A stretch of DNA of 64,000 nt from Mesorhizobium sp. (GTDB lineage Bacteria; Pseudomonadota; Alphaproteobacteria; Rhizobiales; Rhizobiaceae). Position numbers and translations under genes: made by a program. Where the stretch lies: the NCBI RefSeq assembly GCF_017306585.1, contig NZ_JAFKIC010000107.1, positions 1-64,000 of the forward strand, in the 5' to 3' direction. The notes below the pieces were generated by a model. That model made no database searches, was not told the origin of the DNA, and was given only the letters and a program-made list of their open reading frames with translations. Below are positions 39,874-49,752 of this stretch, piece after piece; position 1 is the stretch's first letter; every line of letters starts with the position of its first letter.

Positions 39874-41195
39874 CCCATATCCTGCATCGCCAGATCAACA
39901 CCGCGCTTCCGGTCGCCAGCTGCGGCAAGGGCATCGAGCTCTTCGACAGCGATGGGCGCGCCTATATCGACGCCTCCGGCGGCGCCGCCGTTTCCTGTCT
40001 CGGCCACGGCCATCCCGATGTCATCGCCGCCATTCACCGGCAGGCTGACACATTGGCCTATGCCCACACCTCCTTCTTCACCAGCGACGTTGCCGAAGCG
40101 TTGGCCGACCGGCTCGTGGCCGACGCGCCGGCCGGCCTCAGCCATGCCTATTTCGTCTCCGGCGGCTCGGAAGCGGTCGAGGCGGCGCTGAAGATGGCGC
40201 GGCAGTATTTCGTCGAGATCGGTCAGCCGCAGCGCCGCAACATCATCGCACGCCGGCAGAGCTATCATGGCAATACGCTCGGCGCCCTTGCGACCGGCGG
40301 CAATGAATGGCGCCGCGCGCAGTTCCGGCCGCTGCTCATCGAGACGCACCACATCGATCCCTGCTTCGCCTATCGCTTCCAGGAAGCCGGCGAGACGGAC
40401 GAGGCCTATGCCACCCGGGCGGCGCAAGCGCTCGAGGACAAGATCCTCGAACTCGGGCCGCAGACGGTGATGGCCTTCGTTGCCGAGACGGTCGTCGGCG
40501 CGACGGCCGGCGCGGTGCCGCCGGTAGCGGACTATTTGCGCCGCATCCGCGATATCTGCGACCGCCATGGCGTGCTCCTGATCCTCGACGAGGTGATGTG
40601 CGGCATGGGCCGCACCGGAACGTTGCATGCCTGCGAGCAGGACGGCGTCGCTCCCGACCTGATGACGATCGCCAAGGGGCTGGGCGGTGGCTATCAGCCG
40701 ATCGGAGCGGTCTTGCTTAGCCGAAAGATATTCGACGCCTTCGCCAAAGGCTCGGGCCTCTTCCAGCACGGCCATACCTATATCTGCCATCCCATGGCTT
40801 GTGCCGCGGCGCTCGCCGTCCAGGAAGTCATCGCTCGCGACAGGCTCATGGACAATGTGAAAGCCATGGGCGCGCATCTGGCGCGCCGGCTTGGCGAGCG
40901 TTTCGGCAACCATCCCAACATCGGCGATATCAGAGGGCGCGGCCTGTTCATGGGCGTCGAGCTGGTGGAGGACCGTTCGACGAAGCAGCCTTTCGATCCG
41001 AAGCGGAAGCTGCACGCGCGCATCAAGAAGGCCGCGATGGCCAACGGGCTTCTCGTCTATCCCATGGGGGGCACGGTCGACGGCGCCAATGGCGACCACG
41101 TACTGCTGGCGCCGCCCTTCATCTGCGACGTCGCGGCCGTCGACGCTATTGTCGAGCGGCTGGGTGAAGCCATCGATCAGGCTTTGCGCGGGTAG
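39870..41195 (+). CDS. class III pyridoxal phosphate aminotransferase
   Basis: A 441-residue enzyme of the omega/beta-amino acid aminotransferase group. Visible are SGGSEAVEAALKMARQY (phosphate binding), SYHGNTLGALATGG, LILDEVMCGMGRTG (Asp contacting the pyridine nitrogen) and the Schiff-base lysine in TIAKGLGGGYQPIGAV. It is coupled to the RpiR gene and faces a BKACE gene. A beta-amino acid donor would give a beta-keto acid for that enzyme. Substrate not predictable from sequence alone. Confidence 0.9.
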   Translation: MTHILHRQINTALPVASCGKGIELFDSDGRAYIDASGGAAVSCLGHGHPDVIAAIHRQADTLAYAHTSFFTSDVAEALADRLVADAPAGLSHAYFVSGGSEAVEAALKMARQYFVEIGQPQRRNIIARRQSYHGNTLGALATGGNEWRRAQFRPLLIETHHIDPCFAYRFQEAGETDEAYATRAAQALEDKILELGPQTVMAFVAETVVGATAGAVPPVADYLRRIRDICDRHGVLLILDEVMCGMGRTGTLHACEQDGVAPDLMTIAKGLGGGYQPIGAVLLSRKIFDAFAKGSGLFQHGHTYICHPMACAAALAVQEVIARDRLMDNVKAMGAHLARRLGERFGNHPNIGDIRGRGLFMGVELVEDRSTKQPFDPKRKLHARIKKAAMANGLLVYPMGGTVDGANGDHVLLAPPFICDVAAVDAIVERLGEAIDQALRG

Positions 41196-41379
41196 TGGGC
41201 TAACGGCTGAAATCATTGAAGATTTCGGGGACAAGACGCTGCCATGGGGTCGCGTCTTCGGTATGATTTCAACAGTCTGGGTGGATTTTCGTAGCGGGCC
41301 GCCGCTACATCGTAGCCCTTTCTCCAGTTCGTGTTGCCGGATCTTGCGGCGCCTGCCGCGCTCGTAGGCCTGCACGAAA

Positions 41380-41466
41380 TTTCATGTACTGATTTTTCTA
41401 CCAAAAGCCTTGACGGGCACTCTCAAGCCGCCTATGCAGGATCGCGAGGGATTTCATGTAGTGAAA
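41380..41466 (+). promoter_or_regulatory. promoter flanked by two copies of a SorC-type operator
   Basis: TTTCATGTACTGATTT begins at 41380 and TTTCATGTAGTGAAA, a TTTCA-N5-TGAAA palindrome, lies at 41452-41466; centres are 72 bp apart. Between them is a possible sigma-70 promoter, TTGACG (41410-41415) and TATGCA (41433-41438) at 17-bp spacing, the -10 being weak. Inverted GAAATTTC blocks with TGCA flanks add to the symmetry. The SorC protein encoded at 45164 is the likely binder. Nothing was recognised in the gap at 41196-41370. Confidence 0.6.
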
Positions 41467-41524
41467 TTTCTTGCACCATGCAGGTGATGGGCTCCATCAC
41501 CTTGGGCTTCAAGCGGAGGAAAAC

Positions 41525-42544
41525 ATGAAAAGGGTAAAACTGGCCGGCGCGCTGAGCGCGGCCACGATGGCTGTTGCGCTCATGTCCACGGGCATCGCAT
41601 CGGCCCAGAGCAAATTCCAGTGCAAGGAAGGCGAGACCTACGTCATGAACGTCATGGTTTCGGCGCATCCTTATTGGGTTCCGGTCTACCAGGGCTTCAA
41701 GCAGGCCGCCCAGGCCATGGGCTGCAAGACGGTTTTTTCCGGAACCCCGGACTATGACATCACCAAGCAGATCGCATCGTTCGAACAGGATCTGATCAAG
41801 AAGCCGGCCGGCGTGCTGCTGCATCCGATGCAGGCCGACCCCTTCATCGAGCCCATCAACGCGGCGATCGCCAACGGCACCACCGTCGTGACCTTCGCCG
41901 CCGACTCGCCGAAGTCGAAGCGCGTCTCCTACATCACCTCCGACAATCTGGCGGAAGCCAAGTTCGCCGCCGAGGAGATCGTCAAGCAGGTCGGCGACAG
42001 CGCCGAATACGCGGTTCTCGAGAACCCCGGCCAGAGCAACCACGATCTTCGCGTCACCGCGTTGATCGACTATCTCGCCAAGAACTACCCGAAGATGAAA
42101 CTGGTCGGCCGTCAGGCCTCGAACCAGGATGCCACGGTCGCCAACAAGGCGGTCGCCTCGATGCTGCAGGCAAATCCCAACCTCAAGGCGCTGTGGATTC
42201 CGGAAGCCGGCTCGGCTGAAGGCGCGGTGGCCGCGGTTCTGGAAGCCAAGGCCAAGGTGCTGATCATGCATGCCGACATCACGCCAGCGACGCTCGAGCA
42301 GATCAAGGCCGGCAACATCCACATGGCGCTCAGCCCGAACCAGGGCATGCAGGGCTATCTCGGCTTCGTCGCAACCTTCATGGCGGCGCATCCGGACCTG
42401 ATCGATCCGTTCAACGACTACAAGACCTCGGGGTACAATCCGATGGCGATCCCCTTTGCCGACAACGGCTTTGCGGTCATCACCAAGGAGAACGCCGACT
42501 CGTTCGACCTGAACAAGTACATGGAAGGTCGCGACCCGAGCTAA
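41525..42544 (+). CDS. sugar-type ABC importer periplasmic binding protein (Peripla_BP_4)
   Basis: A 339-residue precursor with a signal peptide (MKRVKLAGALSAATMAVALM, cut near ASAQ). The mature part has the ribose/AI-2-type pattern: YVMNVMVSAHPYWVPVYQGFKQAAQAMGC, VLLHPMQADPFIEPINAAIANGTTVVTF and NLKALWIPEAGSAEGAVAAV. Two cysteines (FQCKEGE and GCKTV) might form a disulfide. It heads the SorC-controlled operon. GGAGGA precedes the ATG, and a terminator-like hairpin follows, as expected for an over-expressed binding protein. Ligand unknown. Confidence 0.88.
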   Translation: MKRVKLAGALSAATMAVALMSTGIASAQSKFQCKEGETYVMNVMVSAHPYWVPVYQGFKQAAQAMGCKTVFSGTPDYDITKQIASFEQDLIKKPAGVLLHPMQADPFIEPINAAIANGTTVVTFAADSPKSKRVSYITSDNLAEAKFAAEEIVKQVGDSAEYAVLENPGQSNHDLRVTALIDYLAKNYPKMKLVGRQASNQDATVANKAVASMLQANPNLKALWIPEAGSAEGAVAAVLEAKAKVLIMHADITPATLEQIKAGNIHMALSPNQGMQGYLGFVATFMAAHPDLIDPFNDYKTSGYNPMAIPFADNGFAVITKENADSFDLNKYMEGRDPS

Positions 42545-42559
42545 GACCGCAACCTCTCT

Positions 42560-42595
42560 GGCCCGCGCCTCCTCATGGCGTGGGCCTTTCCTTCC
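42560..42595 (+). terminator. attenuating stem-loop after the binding-protein gene
   Basis: GGCCCGCGCC (42560-42569) pairs with GGCGTGGGCC (42577-42586), one G-T pair, followed by TTTCCTTCC. It separates the binding protein from the ATPase gene in an otherwise continuous operon. Confidence 0.65.
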
Positions 42596-42613
42596 AACGC
42601 TGTCGTGAATGCA

Positions 42614-44134
42614 ATGGATCACCCTGTCATCCTCAAGATATCGAACCTCAGCAAGTCGTTCGGACCGGTCCAGGCGCTGCAGGGTGTCGATCTGGAACTG
42701 CGCCGGGGCGAAATCCACGCGATCGCCGGCGAGAACGGCGCCGGCAAATCGACCCTGATGAAGGTCATTGACGGCATCCTGCGTCCCGACAGCGGCGACA
42801 TCGTCATCGACGGGAAAGCGGTCACCATCGCGTCGCCGACCGAGGCGCAAAAGCTCGGCATCGGCTTCGTGCATCAGGAGATCGCGCTCTGCCCTGATGT
42901 CTCGGTCGCCGAGAACATCTTCATGGGCGTGACCAACACCAGCAAAGCCCTGCTGATGAATTACGCGGACCTGAGGAAACGCGCCTCGGCCATCCTTCGG
43001 CAACTCGGCGACATCGATGCTTCCGCCCTGGTGCGCACGCTTTCCATTTCCCAGCAGCAGCTGGTCGAGATCGCCAAGGCGCTGACGCTCGATTGCCGCA
43101 TCCTGATCTTCGACGAACCAACCGCCGCGCTGACCGAGCGCGAAGCCAAGATCCTGTTCGAGATCATCCACCGGCTGGCGGGCCAGGGCATCGCCATCAT
43201 CTACATCTCGCATCGCATGGCCGAGATCTTCGACAATTGCGACCGCGTCACGGTCTTGCGCGACGGCCGCTACATCACCACGCACGACATCAGCGATACG
43301 ACGCCCGAACAGGTGGTCGCGGCGATGGTCGGGCGCGTCATCGACAAGCTCTATCCGGAAAAGCAGCGCGCGGACGAGAAGTCGGATGAGATCATCCTCG
43401 ACGTTTCCAACCTCTGCGAAGCCGCGCGCTTCCGCGACGTCTCCTTTAAATTGAAGAAGGGCGAGATCCTCGGCCTCGGAGGATTGATCGGCGCGGGGCG
43501 CAGTGAAATCGTCAAGGGCATCTGCCGTCTCGAAGGCGACGTGACCGGCACGGTCGCCTTGCACGGCAAGCCGCTTTCGCTGGCGCATTATGGCGACAGC
43601 ATCGACGCCGGCCTGGTCTATCTCTCCGAGGACCGCAAGGGCGAGGGCCTGTTCCTCGACATGTCGATCGCCTCGAACATTTCAGCGCTCGCGGTCGAAC
43701 GGGTCGCTTCTCGCGCGGGGCTGATCAACGCTGGCCGCGAAACAAGGCAGGCACAGGAACTGGGCCGCCGCCTGGCGCTCAAGTGCGGCCATGTCAACGA
43801 TGCGGTCTCCACGCTCTCGGGCGGCAATCAGCAGAAAGTGGCGATCGCCAAGATGCTGTCGGTGGCGCCGAAAGTGATCTTTCTGGATGAGCCGACCCGA
43901 GGCGTCGATGTGGGCGCGAAGGCCGAGATTCACCGGATCGTCCGCGATCTCGCCCGCAGCGGCGTCGGCGTGGTTATCATCTCATCGGAACTGCCTGAAC
44001 TGATCGGCGTGTGCGACCGCGTGCTGGTTGTGCGCGAGGGGCGGATAACAGGCGAGGTCGCCGGCGACGACATGACGGAGGAGAACATCATGTACCTGGC
44101 ATCGATCGCGGACGAACGGCCGCGCGCGGCATGA
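42614..44134 (+). CDS. sugar-type ABC importer ATPase, two domains (RbsA/LsrA-like)
   Basis: ATG 42614 (MDHPV) gives 506 residues. The first half has Walker [25 protein letters not shown] and [11 protein letters not shown]; the second has [14 protein letters not shown], the usual degenerate Walker A, then [16 protein letters not shown] and [16 protein letters not shown]. This is the CUT2 ATPase type, which imports pentoses, polyols or AI-2. It overlaps the permease gene by 4 bp. The open frame extends upstream to 42575 but through the stem-loop. Confidence 0.92.
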   Translation: MDHPVILKISNLSKSFGPVQALQGVDLELRRGEIHAIAGENGAGKSTLMKVIDGILRPDSGDIVIDGKAVTIASPTEAQKLGIGFVHQEIALCPDVSVAENIFMGVTNTSKALLMNYADLRKRASAILRQLGDIDASALVRTLSISQQQLVEIAKALTLDCRILIFDEPTAALTEREAKILFEIIHRLAGQGIAIIYISHRMAEIFDNCDRVTVLRDGRYITTHDISDTTPEQVVAAMVGRVIDKLYPEKQRADEKSDEIILDVSNLCEAARFRDVSFKLKKGEILGLGGLIGAGRSEIVKGICRLEGDVTGTVALHGKPLSLAHYGDSIDAGLVYLSEDRKGEGLFLDMSIASNISALAVERVASRAGLINAGRETRQAQELGRRLALKCGHVNDAVSTLSGGNQQKVAIAKMLSVAPKVIFLDEPTRGVDVGAKAEIHRIVRDLARSGVGVVIISSELPELIGVCDRVLVVREGRITGEVAGDDMTEENIMYLASIADERPRAA

Positions 44135-45144
44135 GTGTCGAGGGAACCATGGCAACGACAACCAACTCCGTGGATGGTGAGGCGGGCTCAGCCGGCAACG
44201 CGCTTGGCCGTCTGTTCAGGATGCGCGAGACCGGCCTTATCCTGATCATCGCGGTGCTGTTCATCGTGATGTCCTTCGCGTCGCCCTACTTCCTCACCTG
44301 GGACAACATGCGGGCGATGGCGATGGCCTTCGCGGTCGAAGGCATTGTCGTCGTCGGCATGACAATCCTGCTGATCTCGGGCGGCATAGACCTTTCGGTC
44401 GGCTCGGTCACCGCGCTGGCGATGGTGATCGCCGGCTGGCTCTTCCTCAACGGGCTGGACCCCTGGACGGCGTCGCTGATCGCCATCGCGGCGTGTACGG
44501 CGATCGGTGCGATCATGGGTTTTTTCGTCACCCGGGTCGGCCTGCATCATTTCATCGTGTCGCTGGCGGTGATGGTCATCGCGCGCGGACTTTGCCTGCT
44601 GGGCACTGGCGGGCGTCCGCTCGGCCTCTACACGTTGCCGCTGGAGTTCAAGTTCATCGGACAGGGTTCGATCGGACCGATCCCGGTGGTGATCGTCATT
44701 TTCGTCCTGTTCGTCGTGGTCTTCGACTTCATGCTTCGGCGCACGACGATCTTTCGCAAGGTGTTCTACACCGGCAGCAACGAAAAGGCGGCGGCCTATT
44801 CCGGCATCCGCACGAGCAAGGTGATCTTCCTCACCACCACGCTCTGCGCTGCGCTGAGCGGGGTCGCGGGCATCATCTACATGGCGCGGTTCGGCTCGGC
44901 GCAGCCGACCTTCGGCGTCGGCATGGAACTGAACGTGATTGCCGCCGCGGTCATCGGCGGCGCAAGCCTCAAGGGCGGTTCGGGCACAATTCTGGGGGCG
45001 ATCCTGGGGACAATCCTGCTTTCCGTGGTGTCCAGTTCGCTCGCCCTGCTGGACGTTTCCATCTACTGGCAGGACATTATCCGCGGCTCGATCCTGCTGA
45101 CCGCGGTGACGATCGACCACTATCTGAACAAGCGTCGCGGCTGA
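44131..45144 (+). CDS. sugar-type ABC importer permease (RbsC-like)
   Basis: A 337-residue CUT2 permease with about ten membrane segments. Conserved features are [21 protein letters not shown] and the coupling region [19 protein letters not shown], then [22 protein letters not shown]. Only one permease gene is present, so it should act as a homodimer with the two-domain ATPase. The SorC regulator gene begins 19 bp later. Confidence 0.92.
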   Translation: MSVEGTMATTTNSVDGEAGSAGNALGRLFRMRETGLILIIAVLFIVMSFASPYFLTWDNMRAMAMAFAVEGIVVVGMTILLISGGIDLSVGSVTALAMVIAGWLFLNGLDPWTASLIAIAACTAIGAIMGFFVTRVGLHHFIVSLAVMVIARGLCLLGTGGRPLGLYTLPLEFKFIGQGSIGPIPVVIVIFVLFVVVFDFMLRRTTIFRKVFYTGSNEKAAAYSGIRTSKVIFLTTTLCAALSGVAGIIYMARFGSAQPTFGVGMELNVIAAAVIGGASLKGGSGTILGAILGTILLSVVSSSLALLDVSIYWQDIIRGSILLTAVTIDHYLNKRRG

Positions 45145-45163
45145 CGGGGGATCGGACAAAACC

Positions 45164-46144
45164 ATGGCTGACGGCAAAGAAGAGTTCTCGACCATCCGGC
45201 AGATCCACACCGTGCTGGTGCTGCATTTCATAGACGGCATGAAGCAGAACGACATCGCCGCCGCGCTCAACCTGTCGCCGTCCAAGGTGAACCGGTTGAT
45301 CGCGCAGGGGCGCAAGCTCGGCATGCTGAAGATCGCCATCGAAAGCCCGTTCCAGTTGCTGGTGGAGATCGAGCAGAAGCTCGTCGCGTTCTCAGGGCTG
45401 CAGAGCGCGCTGGTGACGCCGACGGTGATCGGCAGTCCCGACAGCACGCTGCAGCAGGTCGGCCGCGCCGCGGCGAACCAGCTGCTCGAAACTCTGCGCG
45501 ACGGCGACGTCATTGCCATTACCGGAGGCAAGGCGGTCAGCGCCGTCGTCGAGAACATCGAAGCCGAGCGTGCGTTCGACGTGACGGTGGTTCCGCTGAC
45601 CGGCGGGGTTCAGGGCAAGTTCTACACCGATGTCAATCATCTCGCGACGCGGCTGGCCGAGCGGCTCGGCGGCTCGACGCTGCTTCTGCACGCGCCGCTC
45701 TTTGCCGAAAGCTCCACGCAGCGCGACCTCTTGATGGACATGGCGTCGGTGCGTGAGGTTTTCGACCTTGCCCGCAAGGCTGCCATCGCGCTGGTCGGCA
45801 TCGGCTCGATCCAGACGCCGGGGTCGAGCTACTTCGACCTGCTGCCAACCTCGGGTCCGGACCGTGAAATCCTGGCCAGGAGCGGCGCTGTCGGCGAGTT
45901 CCTGGCCCACCTTATCCGGGAAGACGGGACGATCGCCGACTATCCGCCGAATTCGCGTCTGGTTGCCCTGGACCCAGCTGACCTCTCGCGTTGCCGCATG
46001 GTCATGGGCGTCGCCTCCGGCGTCGAAAAGGTACAGCCGATCCGCGCCGCGCTGAACGGCGGCTATCTGAAATCACTCGTCGTCGACGAGGACACGGCCC
46101 ACGCCGTATTGGGCAATACCGGGAGCATTCGAGATGTCGCTTGA
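45164..46144 (+). CDS. SorC-family transcriptional regulator
   Basis: A 326-residue protein: N-terminal HTH (about 10-55; LHFIDGMKQNDIAAALNLSPSKVNRLIAQ) and the SorC sugar-phosphate-binding domain (about 60-320; VIAITGGKAVSAVVENI, VPLTGGVQGKFYTDVNHLATRLAE). LsrR, SorC, DeoR(Bs) and EryD belong here; they sense a phosphorylated substrate and leave DNA when bound. The operon's FGGY kinase would make such a ligand. TTTCATGTA repeats at 41380-41466 are its likely targets. It overlaps the next gene by 11 bp. Confidence 0.9.
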   Translation: MADGKEEFSTIRQIHTVLVLHFIDGMKQNDIAAALNLSPSKVNRLIAQGRKLGMLKIAIESPFQLLVEIEQKLVAFSGLQSALVTPTVIGSPDSTLQQVGRAAANQLLETLRDGDVIAITGGKAVSAVVENIEAERAFDVTVVPLTGGVQGKFYTDVNHLATRLAERLGGSTLLLHAPLFAESSTQRDLLMDMASVREVFDLARKAAIALVGIGSIQTPGSSYFDLLPTSGPDREILARSGAVGEFLAHLIREDGTIADYPPNSRLVALDPADLSRCRMVMGVASGVEKVQPIRAALNGGYLKSLVVDEDTAHAVLGNTGSIRDVA

Positions 46145-47129
46145 AACCTTGACACGGAAGATCGGCCGATCCGGCATCGAAGCGTCCGCGGTCGGACTTG
46201 GCACCTGGGCGATCGGCGGGTGGATGTGGGGTGGAACCGACGAGAGCCAGTCGATCGACGCTATCCGCGCTTCCATCGACGAGGGCGTGTCGTTGATCGA
46301 CACCGCGCCGGCCTATGGCCAGGGCCTGTCGGAAGAGATCGTCGGCAAGGCCATCAAGGGCCGGCGCGACAAGGTGGTTCTCGCGACAAAGCTGGGACTT
46401 GTCTGGCACACGATCAGGGGCAACTTCTTTTTCGATTACGATGGCAAGCCGGTGCATCGCTATCTCGGGCGCGACTCCGTCGCCTATGAAGTGGAGCAGA
46501 GCCTGAAGCGGCTCGGCACGGACTATATCGACCACTACATCACGCACTGGCAGGATCCGACGACACCTGTCGCCGAAACAATGGAGGCGCTGGAGCGTCT
46601 CAAGGCGCAGGGCAAGATCCGGTCGATCGGCGCCAGCAATGTGGTTCCGGCCGACGTCAAGGCCTACCTTGCCGCGGGCCAGCTCGACGCGATCCAGCAG
46701 GAATACAGCATGGTGGCGCGCGACATTGAGGCCGAATTGGCGCCCTATTGCATCGACAATGGCGTCTCGATCCTGAGCTATTCGTCGCTGGGGCTAGGAC
46801 TTCTGTCTGGCAAGGTCGGCCCCGACCGGGTGTTCTCCGGAGACGACCAGCGCAAGGACAATCCGCGCTTCTCCAAATCCAATCGCGAAAAGGTCGCCCG
46901 GCTGATGGGAGAGATAGGCCCGATCGCGCATTCGCATGACGCCACCGAGGCCCAGATCGTGATTGCCTGGACGCTGCAGCAACCGGGGATCACCTTCTCG
47001 CTGTGCGGCGCGCGCAACCCGCAACAGGCGAAGGAAAACGCCAGGGCCGGGCGTATCCGGCTTTCAGACGAAGAGATCAAACGCATCAGCGAGGCGGCGA
47101 AACAGAATCTGACTGATCTCGACGCCTGA
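46134..47129 (+). CDS. aldo/keto reductase
   Basis: A 331-residue AKR of the general-stress/YdbC-like group. The tetrad is visible: Asp and Tyr in LIDTAPAYGQG, Lys in VLATKLGL and His in DHYITHWQDP. C-terminal GARNPQQAKENARA binds NADP. It would interconvert a sugar aldehyde or ketone and its alcohol before phosphorylation. It overlaps the SorC gene by 11 bp, so it belongs to the operon. The substrate is not known. Confidence 0.88.
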   Translation: MSLETLTRKIGRSGIEASAVGLGTWAIGGWMWGGTDESQSIDAIRASIDEGVSLIDTAPAYGQGLSEEIVGKAIKGRRDKVVLATKLGLVWHTIRGNFFFDYDGKPVHRYLGRDSVAYEVEQSLKRLGTDYIDHYITHWQDPTTPVAETMEALERLKAQGKIRSIGASNVVPADVKAYLAAGQLDAIQQEYSMVARDIEAELAPYCIDNGVSILSYSSLGLGLLSGKVGPDRVFSGDDQRKDNPRFSKSNREKVARLMGEIGPIAHSHDATEAQIVIAWTLQQPGITFSLCGARNPQQAKENARAGRIRLSDEEIKRISEAAKQNLTDLDA

Positions 47130-47188
47130 CACTAAACGCACAATCCGAAGAAAGATCGGCCACGCCTCAGGTGGTCAACGGCGAAGCC

Positions 47189-48919
47189 ATGCCCGAACAA
47201 AGAGACGAAAATCTCAGGAAAATCCGCCTCGACGGTGCATTCGACGTCATTGTTCTTGGCGGAGGCATCAACGGCATCGGCGTGTTCCGCGAGCTGGCCC
47301 TGCAGGGCCTGCGCGTGCTGCTGGTCGAACGCAACGATTTCTGCTCGGGCTGCAGCGCGGCGCCGTCGCGCATGATCCATGGCGGGTTGCGCTATCTCGA
47401 AAACGGCGAGTTCGACCTGGTGCGGGAATCCCTGGCGGAGCGCGACGCCCTGTTGGCCAACGCACCGCATATGGTGAAGCCGTTGCCGACGACGATCCCC
47501 ATCCGCTCGACATTCTCCGGCCTGCTGAACGGAGCCGCGAATTTCCTGGGATTGTCCGAAACGCCGTCGAACCGCGGAGCCCTTGCGGTAAAGGCCGGTC
47601 TTGCCCTCTACGACTGGACCACTCGTCACCGCCGCGTCCTGCCTCGCCATGTGTTTCGCGGCGCGCGGCGGACCTTTGCCCAATGGCCCGGTCTGGATCC
47701 GAAGCTGCGCTATTCGGCCACCTATTACGATGCATGGATAAGCCACCCGGAAAGGCTCGGCATCGAGCTGCTCCTCGATACCGCGCGCCTCGCCCCGCAA
47801 AGCGTCGCGTTAAACTATGCGCAACTGTCCCGGGAAGGGGCGGGATTGATCGTTACCGATGGCGTCGCCGACATCGAACTGGATGTCACGGCGAAAGTGC
47901 TGGTCAATGCCACCGGCGCATGGGTCGATCAATCCCTCGCGCAGCTGGGCATTGGCGCTCCCGCCGATGGCCGCCTTGTCGAAGGCACCAAGGGATCTCA
48001 CCTGATCCTCGACTGCGAACCGCTCTATCGCGCGCTCAATGGTCACATGATTTTCTACGAGAACCAGGACGGCCGGGTGTGCATCGTCTTCCCGTATCTG
48101 GGCAAGGTGCTGGCCGGATCGACCGATATCCGTGTCAGCCAGGTCGACCGCGTTCGCTGCGAACCCGAGGAACTGGACTATATCCTGGGTTCGCTGCGCC
48201 TGGTCTTCCCCGAGATCGACGTCAACGCCTCGCAGGTCGTATACAGCTATAGCGGCATCCGGCCCCTGCCGAAGAGCGATCATGCCTTCACCGGGCGCAT
48301 CTCGCGGGGGCATTTCGTGCACCGGCTCGAAGGCGACGTTCCGCAATTCTGCATGATCGGCGGCAAGTGGACGACCTTCCGCGCTTTCGCCGAGCAGACA
48401 GCCGACGCCGTGCTCGGCGAACTCGGCAAGCCACGGCTGACTTCAACCCTGGCGCTGGCAATCGGTGGCGGCGCCGGTTTCATCGGCGACGGGGCGGATA
48501 CGGTCGAAGCCCTGATCAAGGAGTACGGCATCGACCGATCACGCGCCGATCATCTTATCGCGGCATATGGTGCCAATGCCGTCGCGGTGATGGCATTTTG
48601 CCACGGTCGGGCCGACGACGTCAGGCTCGACGAGCGGACCGAAATCACCGGAGCCGAGATCGTCTACCTGATCTCGGGCGAATTCGTTGTCGGCCTGTCG
48701 GACCTGCTGCAACGGCGCACGTCGCTGGCGATCAGGGGGCAGCTTTCGAGAGAACTGATCGAGCGGGTCGCCACAATTCTCGGGCACGATCAGCGCTGGA
48801 ACGCAAATCGCCGGCGCGAGGAAGTGCAGAGGTTTATCGGAGACCTCGAAACCTATCACGGCGTCTCAGGCGAGACGCTCGACCAACGCACACAGGACAG
48901 GAGTACCGCATGCGCTTGA
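47189..48919 (+). CDS. FAD-dependent glycerol-3-phosphate dehydrogenase-like protein (GlpD/EryB type)
   Basis: A 576-residue FAD enzyme of the GlpD family: DVIVLGGGINGIGVFRELA (FAD loop), the SRMIHGGLRYLE motif, VLVNATGAWVD, a C-terminal DAO_C domain after about residue 400 and KWTTFRAFAEQTADAV. It oxidises a polyol phosphate and passes electrons to quinone. In rhizobia EryB, a member of this family, oxidises erythritol 4-phosphate. With a separate glycerol pathway absent here, it probably acts on the product of the operon's FGGY kinase. ATG 47189 was preferred; GTG 47171 is in frame. It overlaps the aldolase gene by 10 bp. Confidence 0.85.
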   Translation: MPEQRDENLRKIRLDGAFDVIVLGGGINGIGVFRELALQGLRVLLVERNDFCSGCSAAPSRMIHGGLRYLENGEFDLVRESLAERDALLANAPHMVKPLPTTIPIRSTFSGLLNGAANFLGLSETPSNRGALAVKAGLALYDWTTRHRRVLPRHVFRGARRTFAQWPGLDPKLRYSATYYDAWISHPERLGIELLLDTARLAPQSVALNYAQLSREGAGLIVTDGVADIELDVTAKVLVNATGAWVDQSLAQLGIGAPADGRLVEGTKGSHLILDCEPLYRALNGHMIFYENQDGRVCIVFPYLGKVLAGSTDIRVSQVDRVRCEPEELDYILGSLRLVFPEIDVNASQVVYSYSGIRPLPKSDHAFTGRISRGHFVHRLEGDVPQFCMIGGKWTTFRAFAEQTADAVLGELGKPRLTSTLALAIGGGAGFIGDGADTVEALIKEYGIDRSRADHLIAAYGANAVAVMAFCHGRADDVRLDERTEITGAEIVYLISGEFVVGLSDLLQRRTSLAIRGQLSRELIERVATILGHDQRWNANRRREEVQRFIGDLETYHGVSGETLDQRTQDRSTACA

Positions 48920-49752
48920 GCACCAAGGCCCGCATGAACCGCATGTTCACGAACGGCAAATGCCTGGACGTGGCTCTCGATCACGGCGTCTGCAACGAGC
49001 CGAGCTTTCTGGCGGGTCTGGAAAACATGCCTGATGTCGTCGATGCCCTGATCCGCGCCAGGCCGGACGCGATCCAGATGGCCTATGGGCAGGCGGATCT
49101 GCTGCAGGCGCGTCCGGAGAAGGACAAGCCGGCGCTTGTCATGCGCATCGACATGGGCAATCCCTACAATTCCCAGCGCCATCGCGTGATGTGGTCCATG
49201 CTGCAGAATGCCGACGAACCGATCATCGGCGCGCTCGAAATGGATGCCGCATGCGTGGTGGTCAACCTGTTCATGCTGCCCGATGAGCCCGAGCTTTTCC
49301 GCCAATGCGTCGAGAATATCAGCCGCGTGCGCGCTGCCTGCCATCGCTATGGCATGCCGTTGATGATCGAGCCGCTTGTCATGCTGCCCAACGATGTGCG
49401 AGGCGGCTATCAGGTCGATGGCGACGCCGAGAAGATCATCACGCTGGTGCGGCTGGCATCGGAGATGGGCGCCGACATCATCAAGGCCGACCCGACGGAG
49501 CATGCGGAAGATTTCCACAAGGTCGTCGAGGCGGCCAGGGTGCCGGTGCTGGTTCGCGGCGGCGGCAAGGAGGATCTGAAGGTGGTCCTGAACAAGTCGG
49601 CAGCGCTGTTGAAAACCGGCGTCAGGGGGCTGGTCTATGGCCGCAACATCTACCAGCACTCTAACCCGAAGGCGGTGGTTGGCGCCTTGATGGCCCTGAT
49701 CCACAATGAGGCCAGCGGCGACGAAGCATGGGACATCTACAATCGTGGCTGA
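48910..49752 (+). CDS. class I aldolase of the DhnA/LsrF family
   Basis: A 280-residue TIM-barrel protein of the FbaB/LsrF family. LDVALDHGVCNE carries the DH(G) motif, GADIIKADPTEH places the Schiff-base lysine, and VRGGGKEDL plus GLVYGRNIYQHSNPKAVV are the phosphate-binding end. Members cleave phosphorylated ketoses; LsrF acts on phospho-AI-2. It follows the GlpD-like gene and precedes the kinase, with overlaps at both ends, so kinase, dehydrogenase and aldolase form a logical path to triose-level products. Substrate unknown. Confidence 0.88.
   Translation: MRLSTKARMNRMFTNGKCLDVALDHGVCNEPSFLAGLENMPDVVDALIRARPDAIQMAYGQADLLQARPEKDKPALVMRIDMGNPYNSQRHRVMWSMLQNADEPIIGALEMDAACVVVNLFMLPDEPELFRQCVENISRVRAACHRYGMPLMIEPLVMLPNDVRGGYQVDGDAEKIITLVRLASEMGADIIKADPTEHAEDFHKVVEAARVPVLVRGGGKEDLKVVLNKSAALLKTGVRGLVYGRNIYQHSNPKAVVGALMALIHNEASGDEAWDIYNRG

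Noticed and set aside
39570-41375. A 601-codon minus-strand frame over the regulator and aminotransferase genes
   Set aside because: Antisense shadow of two well-supported genes; no domain seen.
47189-48919. Ordinary glycerol catabolic GlpD
   Set aside because: No glycerol kinase, GlpF or GlpR nearby; the gene is embedded in a SorC sugar operon with an aldolase, which fits a different polyol phosphate.
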